Shown here: in pieces, positions 57,466 through 64,000 of the stretch
Layout: each line of letters opens with the position of its first letter
Numbering within the stretch: the stretch's first letter is position 1
NCBI RefSeq assembly: GCF_001949145.1
Contig: NW_019091399.1
Location: forward strand, 981,049 to 1,045,048
DNA from: Acanthaster planci
Taxonomy: Eukaryota > Echinodermata > Asteroidea > Valvatida > Acanthasteridae
Direction of reading: 5' to 3'
DNA: 64,000 bases
Program-made: the position numbers and the translations under genes
The notes under the pieces: model-generated
The model's database searches: none
The model's input: the letters and a program-made list of their open reading frames with translations, nothing else
What the model was told of the DNA's origin: nothing

Positions 57466-60400
57466 ATGGCCGACTTTGATTTCTCTGTTGTTAATGGAAG
57501 ACGGAGTACTTTTCAACTTCCACAGAAGAACTTACGATATGGTAACTTTGAGGGTGTGAAGGCACTCCCACATGTTGGCAGCGCAGCTGTCACTAGTGAG
57601 CAGCTGGCAAAGACAGGCAGCCACTTCAACAACAAGCGGATATTCCAGAAAGTGTGCCAGTGGTTTGAGACATGGATGCCGTGGCAGAAACGAATCCTGC
57701 TCTGCGGGATAACCGACCGATGCTCCAGCAGCCAACTGGAGTATCTGGCCACAGCCTTGGAGCCAGTCTTCCACCGCGACTTCTCGGCATCGCTCAACAA
57801 GGAGAAGTTTTCCGGCACGCCTCCCAAGAAGCGACAGGAGGAAGACCCCCAGATGGCACTGCTGAAGGCACTGCAGATGGCCACTAAAGGGACCAAATAT
57901 GAGGGCGATTATCTACTGGTGAGGTCAGGAAGGCAGTCCCGTGGATACAGTGATTTGGAGGGATTTGCACAGGAGTATGTGAAGCAGGTGATAGAGGGAG
58001 CCCTCGAGATGATGTACGGCAGGTTTTCCAAGACCAAACCGCCAAGTGATCATCAAGGTCAATTCCAGATGCAACAGCCACTCCAGCCACATGAACGGGG
58101 CGAGAGCACCGTCCCTCCACACCTTACCCTAGATGTTCCGAAATTCAGGAAACTATCAGAGGAGGAGTGCTTGACCTCCGAAAGCACCGGTCAGTTGATA
58201 CCGACCATAACCACCGATTCCGATCACCAGGTGCAGAGGACGAAAAGAGCCACGCGCACACTGACAGCCCCACCATCACACAGCTATGGCTCCCAGTCCA
58301 GAAGTCCAGCCAGGTCTGTCCAGGATCTGCAGCCACCTCCAGAACACTGCAAGCACGGGCGCCACTGGACCTTCCCAGGTTGCCAGAACCTGCAAACTCC
58401 CCTCTTCTCCGATAATCTGACAGGCCGGGTGGCCACGGACAGTGGTACAAATTTCACTCCAGGTTATGGGACTGGTAGCTATGCTCCACTGCAGGCCAAT
58501 AAAGTAAGGAATAAAATAATCTTGAAAAGATTTTATGAGTGGAAACAGTCGTTCAACCTTAGATCAACGCTAGCTCTGGCTTGAATTCATTTCATTCACA
58601 TTTGTACACATGTGTACAACTTTATGAGAAAACAAGAGAAATACATTTGGACCATCGATCTTAAAAATAATCCAAAAAGAGGGGTTTTTTACCATACCAC
58701 CCAAAATAGTGGAAAGGGGCTTCCCCTTTCACATCACAGTTTTCTGATGACAAATCATTGGTGCACATGTGTTGCAAAGATCTTGCAGTACATTTACATG
58801 TAATTTACACCACATCCCATTATTGAGCTCTTTTCTGCATACACAGTCAATGAAATAATCACTCATTTGTATGAAAACAAGTGCTTTTGAAAACCTACAT
58901 GTACATGTGCTCAAGACACACCAAAAATGAAGGCTTAACATGGAAAGGTAAAATACTTATGTGGCATTCATATCAATGGAAATGTACTGTTCAGTTTTAC
59001 CAGGCACATGTATTATTAAAACACATATACACTATACATAATGTATGTACATGCACACCTGTTCTTACTTTAGGTTTCTACATTGACTTGGTGTATGAAA
59101 CACCAAAGAAGGGACAGGACACCAACCAGTCCAGCATCGCCAGGGGCCAGCAGGCCAGCATCTCATCATCACAACAGCCATGTCAGCTCAGGCAGTGTCA
59201 GCACAAGGGATTTCTTTGAGCACAAGCAACAGTCACAAAAGCTGGGTAATCACTTTTGGTCTACCAACAGAAAGGCACCAGCTTTCATGGCTTCACCATG
59301 GCTTAGCAAATAATAAATGCTAGGTCCAAATTAGCAGAGAGCCAGTTATGAGCAATACAAGCAAGAAAACCGTCCATGTGTACATGCATATGAACTTGAT
59401 TTTATGATGAAAAAACAAAACATCCGATAACTTCTTGTCCAAAGCAACAGTGAAATATAGAAACCACTGCTGTCATTGGAGTAATAACATGCATTTCAAA
59501 CACATTGCAGTGGCAGTACAAATATACATGTAGAAAGCTGTCATGGTGATAAATTGATCTCAGAATTGCTTGTCATGCCACAAAAGAGAGACACTGGCAA
59601 AGTGGCAGGACTGTTGTTGTAATCGTTTCATTAATAACCCACAGTATAACTCAAAGTGGGACATTGTGGGTGGATCCTTTGTAATCAATGACATTCATTT
59701 TACTTAAAAAAAATTATCAAATCTTATCTGATCTTATTATCATATTATCTATGTTTTTCTCTCTTTTTAGGCACTATGTTCAGGGCTTTGCGGACTGGTC
59801 AGATCCGGAAGCCAGACAAACTTACTGATGTTTCCATTCCGCTTCAAAAGACTTTCAAACATGCCAAATGGTGGGGAAAGGAGCCGACTGGTACTCGGCA
59901 ACTGGTGCCCGCTCATCACAAGGATCTAAAAGAACACTTCAAGAACCAGATAGCTCAAGTGTGGGTGGTAAGCACCACAGGAACATGACAACCAGAAATA
60001 ACAATGGTTCCCTTGCAGAATACCCCACCACTCATCTGTCTCTCCTCAAAGCAGGCTACAGAGTCTCAATTGACTGTCCACTGGTGCTCCCTGCATGTTA
60101 TGCATGCGTCATATATGTACATTTGCGTAATGTACATTTTGTGCACAGTACACGTGGAAACTTTGGCCATGCGGGTACAGGCCAACTCTGAGCTATGTAA
60201 TACATTGTCAATTGCCTTTCGTTGTATAAGAACATTCGTGGCACAATACCTATGCAGTTACCATCAAGCACGCCCATGCATACTTGATAATAATATCCTA
60301 TCCTATATAATCTACCCATAGTGGATGCAGGACTGGGAGGAATTGGAGAAGGGAGATCTGCTAGTTGAGCTGATCAAGATGTGCGACCAAGATCTCTTGA

Positions 60401-63400
60401 AATTTCTGGCTGATTGTCTCCAACAGAGGTAACTCAGACTGTTATCTCACCCTTCTGAAACAGCAGTTGCTTACAAACTAGAAAAGAATCAAAGAATGAT
60501 TTGACGTTTAATTTCCAGTCACTCTTGAATGCCATGAAGTGATAACAGGAGACTTATGCCAATACTGCACATAGTTGTCAAGCACATTTTTCAATGTTTC
60601 CATTCTCAGATTGGAGCAATATATAATGCTGAAAAAAAAATAAGATTTGATTGCAGTTTCACATGATAGGCTGAAGTTAAATTTTTTGGCGTCTGAGTCT
60701 GTCCACTCCACTGTCTTCAACCTCCAATCGAGATCCATTTCCATTTTTTGGTTTAATGACATGGCTTATTTAGTCACATGTACATCTAAAGGCCTGAAGC
60801 AGTATACTTGTTTTCATGTGATTGTTTGTCTGCGGAATATTTAATCATTTCTTGTCGTTTCCAGTCACAACTAAAGTTGTTCCAAGCAAAAATTTACTTG
60901 TTCATGTATGTTTTTTTTCCATTTTGCACGCAATCATAGACTGAGACATTTGTACAAATGGTATGTATACCTGCAATGCAGTGAAGGTGTGCTGTGATCA
61001 TGGAACAGATTTAATACTTATGTGACACTACTAACAAGTGCTTCACTTTTCAGTCCATTATTTGGTAGTATTGAAACCAAGATTGAGCAAGTTTATGGAC
61101 CCAAGTTGGACCACCAAAATGTCTAAAATAAGTTTTGTGCACATGAGATACATGTACGTCAAATTTACCTCCAAATTGATGAGGGTAGATAAGTACAAAA
61201 GGCCTGGAGTGCCATCAAGCATATATTTTCAAAAAGTGAAGTATGTTTTTTGAAGTTTGTTTTATGAAGTAGCGGTATATTTTCCCAAGTTCATTTGTTC
61301 TCAAGTTTGTTCCTGTAAGATCTATTAATAGAAATGTTTCTATTCTTGGAAACAAATCGTTTTTAGGAGATATTTTTTCCAAGTTCGTTTTAGGAGATAT
61401 TTTTGAAAGTTCAGATTTATGAGTTACATTTTTTGGAAGTTTGTTTTTGTGACAAATAAATACAACCCTGACAATATATATCTCCTGAAAATTAACTTGG
61501 AAAAATGTATCTCACAAAAAACAAATTTCATCAAAAATATATCTTGTGAAAATGATGTGTTTCCAAAGATAGAAACAATGTTTCTAAATATAGATTTCCA
61601 AACGGTAGAATGTATGTCTCGCACAAAGTGGGCCAAAATATATTTCCCTAAATTGGACTTCAAAAAAAATACATCACTTATTCAAAATACATGTATATAC
61701 TTGATGGCACTCCTGGGCTTTCATAGTTAAAGGTATGTGAGTTTCATCACTAAAATGGAAGCTGTACCCCGTCCAGTAAAAATGTGTATGTCATTCTTTT
61801 TCTTCGTCAGTGCGGCTCAAAATTAGGAATTTATTATTACATGTACATGTATGTGATGACTCACGTATTCTCATAATTGGGACCCAACTTTATTTTTTTG
61901 TCTACACAACCTTTTTTCCACGTGCGAGCTTGGATATTTTGTAGCAGTGTGTCTGTCAATGAGCATGTCTCTTCTGTGTTTTTGCATGCACATACATGTA
62001 TGTAATGTACTGTACATTAAATCTGCTGTCTGTCAGCAATCTTCTTGCGACCACACTCAACACTACCACTTCATGCATCTTGCATGGTCTTTCCACTTTG
62101 GTTTTTTTTTTAGTCAATGTAATAGGTTTCGAATAGCCAATCTTAGATATTGAATATACCGCATATGACAGGTACATTCCTTGCAAATAGAATTGGCCAA
62201 ACTGTCACAGGTAAAGTATTCATGAAGGAGCAATCAATCATCAAATGAGTAATATTGTGGTATCCTTACATTGTATGTTGCTGTGAGGAACAGCAGCTAT
62301 GAAACTTGTCAGTGTCAATAAAGGTAGCTACATGTACATGTATGCTCACATGCAGCTGCAGTTACCAATAACAACCACATGCAGTAAGAAAGCCAACCGC
62401 TTTGGCTCTGGCTACTTTCTGTTGATCTGGGTGTTATATTATTACATGTAGTCAAAGCCCTGACGTTTGAACATGAGGTGAATTACTCTTTCTCTGGAAA
62501 AATGGGTTTGAATTTGAGTATTATAGCTCATGGTTGGTGACAGTGATAGAACTTGGCCAACTTCGACAATGCAGCAGCAATTTTTCAACTTTTATGAACA
62601 TGTATCACTGAGCCCAGTTCATGTTCATGTAAGTGAAAAACACATCAGATTGGATGCAGAAGCTGTGAAAAGGAAGACATGGCTGAAACTAACTCTGTCA
62701 TGTACACGTAACTATTTTCCATCTCCCAAACTTCACCTGTGCCCGTGTGTTTAACGGTATCCTGATTTTTACACGGTTGTTACTTGTCAGTCATAGCATC
62801 TGCGCCCCATAGTTTGAGCCGCGATATTTGTCTGTGTTGATTGGTGCAGGTTGCGCGATCGCAATGACATCAATTGCCTGCCAGACAAGCTACTGCTTCA
62901 CATCTTCTCCTTCCTGCCTGCGCATGACATCTTCATGGCTGAGAGAGTCTGTCGAAGGTGGCGCTACATTGGTGCGCAGGATGCCCTGTGGAGAATCAAG
63001 TGTCAAGGGATGGGTGAGTGGTAATTGAAGTTAAAACACAAGTTTCGCAGAATAAAAGTTAAAAGATTCTTTGTAAACTGTTGGTCAAATTGATGGTTGG
63101 AAATTGTGATAACTCTTTGCGAGATATGTGACACTGCTGGAAAAAGCTTTGTTTTGAAACTTTTCAGAACCTTGCATTTTCTCACAGAAGAGATTTCATG
63201 TAACAATGAAAAATAGTAATTTATGTGAAATAGTAAAGTTTCGGTTACGTCAGGGATGTATGCTTTACTGTAAATCAGAACTTGTGAAATGTCAGTCTCC
63301 AATACATACATGTATGTACATGTAAATTTCGTATCTGTTGGATAATTCATAGTCCTATTTGGCAAAGTTTGTGTAGCCAGATCATTTTTACGCAATAGTA

Positions 63401-63956
63401 GTGTGATTTTTGTGAAGCCAGTTGGTCAGGATTGTAGCCAAATTTGTCAATATTTGCTGCTTGGTAACAATGACAACTGACAGCCTGTAATTATGAATTT
63501 GTAATGTACAATGTAGTTCCAAGATTTCTGCTTTTTATGTGATTGCATTGTTTTGGCATTGTATAGCCCTTTGTGAGTTAAATTGGAATAGTATGACACA
63601 CTCAAATGTTTTAGTTGCACATGTAAACACTGGATTTGTAGATTTGAATTTCCAGGCCCGAGAAGAGATTGACCTCAGGCTTACCTTGTCTTTTAGCTCT
63701 CCTACTTCATCGAGTGAGACTTGGTGCTTTTGCCTCCTAGGGAGTGTAGACTCCTGGAGTGAATCAGTGCAGTTGGCAGCATCATTGGTCATTTGTTTCA
63801 TGTATGTGCATGCAGGTGCCAAGGAAGGCTTGCTAGACCTGCCTGGCTTGATTGAGGAGTTCAATCAAGGCTACAGTGTGGACTGGAGGAGTGCATACAC
63901 TGAACTGTGTGAGGTCGCCCAGCATGCTAAGAAACCAGCCATTCCTACGGCCCAAG
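57466..63956 (+). CDS. F-box protein, 3' end off window
   Basis: Exons 57,466-58,503; 59,074-59,245; 59,771-59,967; 60,322-60,428; 62,850-63,013; 63,816-63,956, all phases matching and a donor at the end, so it continues. The start is the ATG in ACCATGG, a strong context. Residues 60-108 form a helical module (FETWMPWQKRILLCGITDRC, LATALEPVFHRDF); a second, related one (WEELEKGDLLVELIKMC, LLKFLADCLQQR) sits directly before the F-box (LPDKLLLHIFSFLPAHDIF, MAERVCRRWRYIG, LWRIKCQ). After it comes DWRSAYTEL. F-box proteins recruit substrates to SCF ubiquitin ligases through SKP1. The helical module before the F-box recalls FBXO16 and FBXW7-type proteins; whether WD repeats follow lies outside the window. 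Residues about 190-340 are low-complexity and basic. Confidence 0.85.
61201..61721. mobile_element. Foldback element in F-box gene intron
   Basis: Ends GGAGTGCCATCAAGCATATA and inverse (TATATACTTGATGGCACTCC) differ at one base. Inside, degenerate 30-40-base units (TTCCAAGTTCGTTTTAGGAG and relatives) run in one direction in the left half and inverted in the right half. No gene. Confidence 0.65.
62850..63013 (+). CDS. F-box exon of F-box gene
   Basis: LPDKLLLHIFSFLPAHDIFM then AERVCRRWRYIGAQDALWRI: the complete F-box helices in one exon, phases 2 and 1, acceptor ttgattggtgcag, donor g|GTGAGT. Confidence 0.92.
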
Positions 63957-64000
63957 GTGGGATATGATTGGAATACTAACTGCTTCAAAAGATGCAGTAC

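Noticed and set aside
57466-63956. Naming the F-box gene FBXO16 or FBXW7
   Set aside because: The pre-F-box helices recall both, but the large N-terminal part fits neither and the C-terminus is missing, so no symbol is given.
1-64000. CRISPR array, prokaryotic operon or plasmid features
   Set aside because: Spliced genes, SINEs and LINEs show this is animal nuclear DNA; no regular short spaced repeats of that type were seen.

Overview
This is eukaryotic, intron-rich DNA (roughly 60% A+T by eye) from an animal, most likely an invertebrate deuterostome. An echinoderm is my first guess; hemichordate or amphioxus remain possible. The grounds are arrays of SRCR exons, a NIDO/AMOP/VWD/sushi membrane protein, very frequent ACATGTACATGTA-type words, tRNA-derived SINEs, LINE debris and many short inverted-repeat elements. 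The assembly is draft quality: an 889-base N run at 9,455-10,343, single Ns at 5,163 and 7,710, and suspicious near-identical duplications. Gene models were built by hand from open frames plus AG/GT splice sites with matching phases.

Region 1 (1-18,184, plus strand): the 3' part of a large cell-surface receptor gene. It has seven recognisable SRCR exons (four intact, three frame-broken), a 30-nt Ser/Thr linker exon in a duplicated segment, a long Ser/Thr-rich mucin exon, a SEA domain over two exons, an EGF domain over two exons, a 36-nt linker exon, and a last exon with a transmembrane helix and short tail. The 5' end lies off the window. Region 2 (18,185-23,412): intergenic, with a SINE-like copy and a hairpin. 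Region 3 (23,413-38,831, minus strand): a complete 16-exon model of 1,026 residues encoding a SUSD2/Mesh-like type I membrane protein (signal peptide, NIDO, IPT, AMOP, VWD with a GDPH site, sushi, TM), tail to tail with the SRCR gene. Its signal-peptide exon lies in a 1.6-kb segment found again at 40,141-41,735, and degenerate mobile-element coding sequence lies between the copies.

Region 4 (41,736-64,000) is of another character: compact conserved genes between repeats. COA4 (plus, 44,239-45,299) encodes a twin CX9C mitochondrial protein. CDKN3 (minus, 47,891-51,770) encodes a dual-specificity phosphatase. An F-box protein gene (plus, from 57,466) runs off the right end. Between and inside them are a LINE endonuclease fragment, a decayed LINE reverse transcriptase, SINEs and at least five inverted-repeat elements.

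The left genes look like surface recognition or adhesion molecules: both are membrane-anchored, modular, and carry a candidate autoproteolytic site near the membrane (SEA Gly-Ser; VWD Gly-Asp-Pro-His). The right genes are housekeeping or cell-cycle type. I see no functional link between the halves. No rRNA, CRISPR or convincing intact tRNA gene was found.
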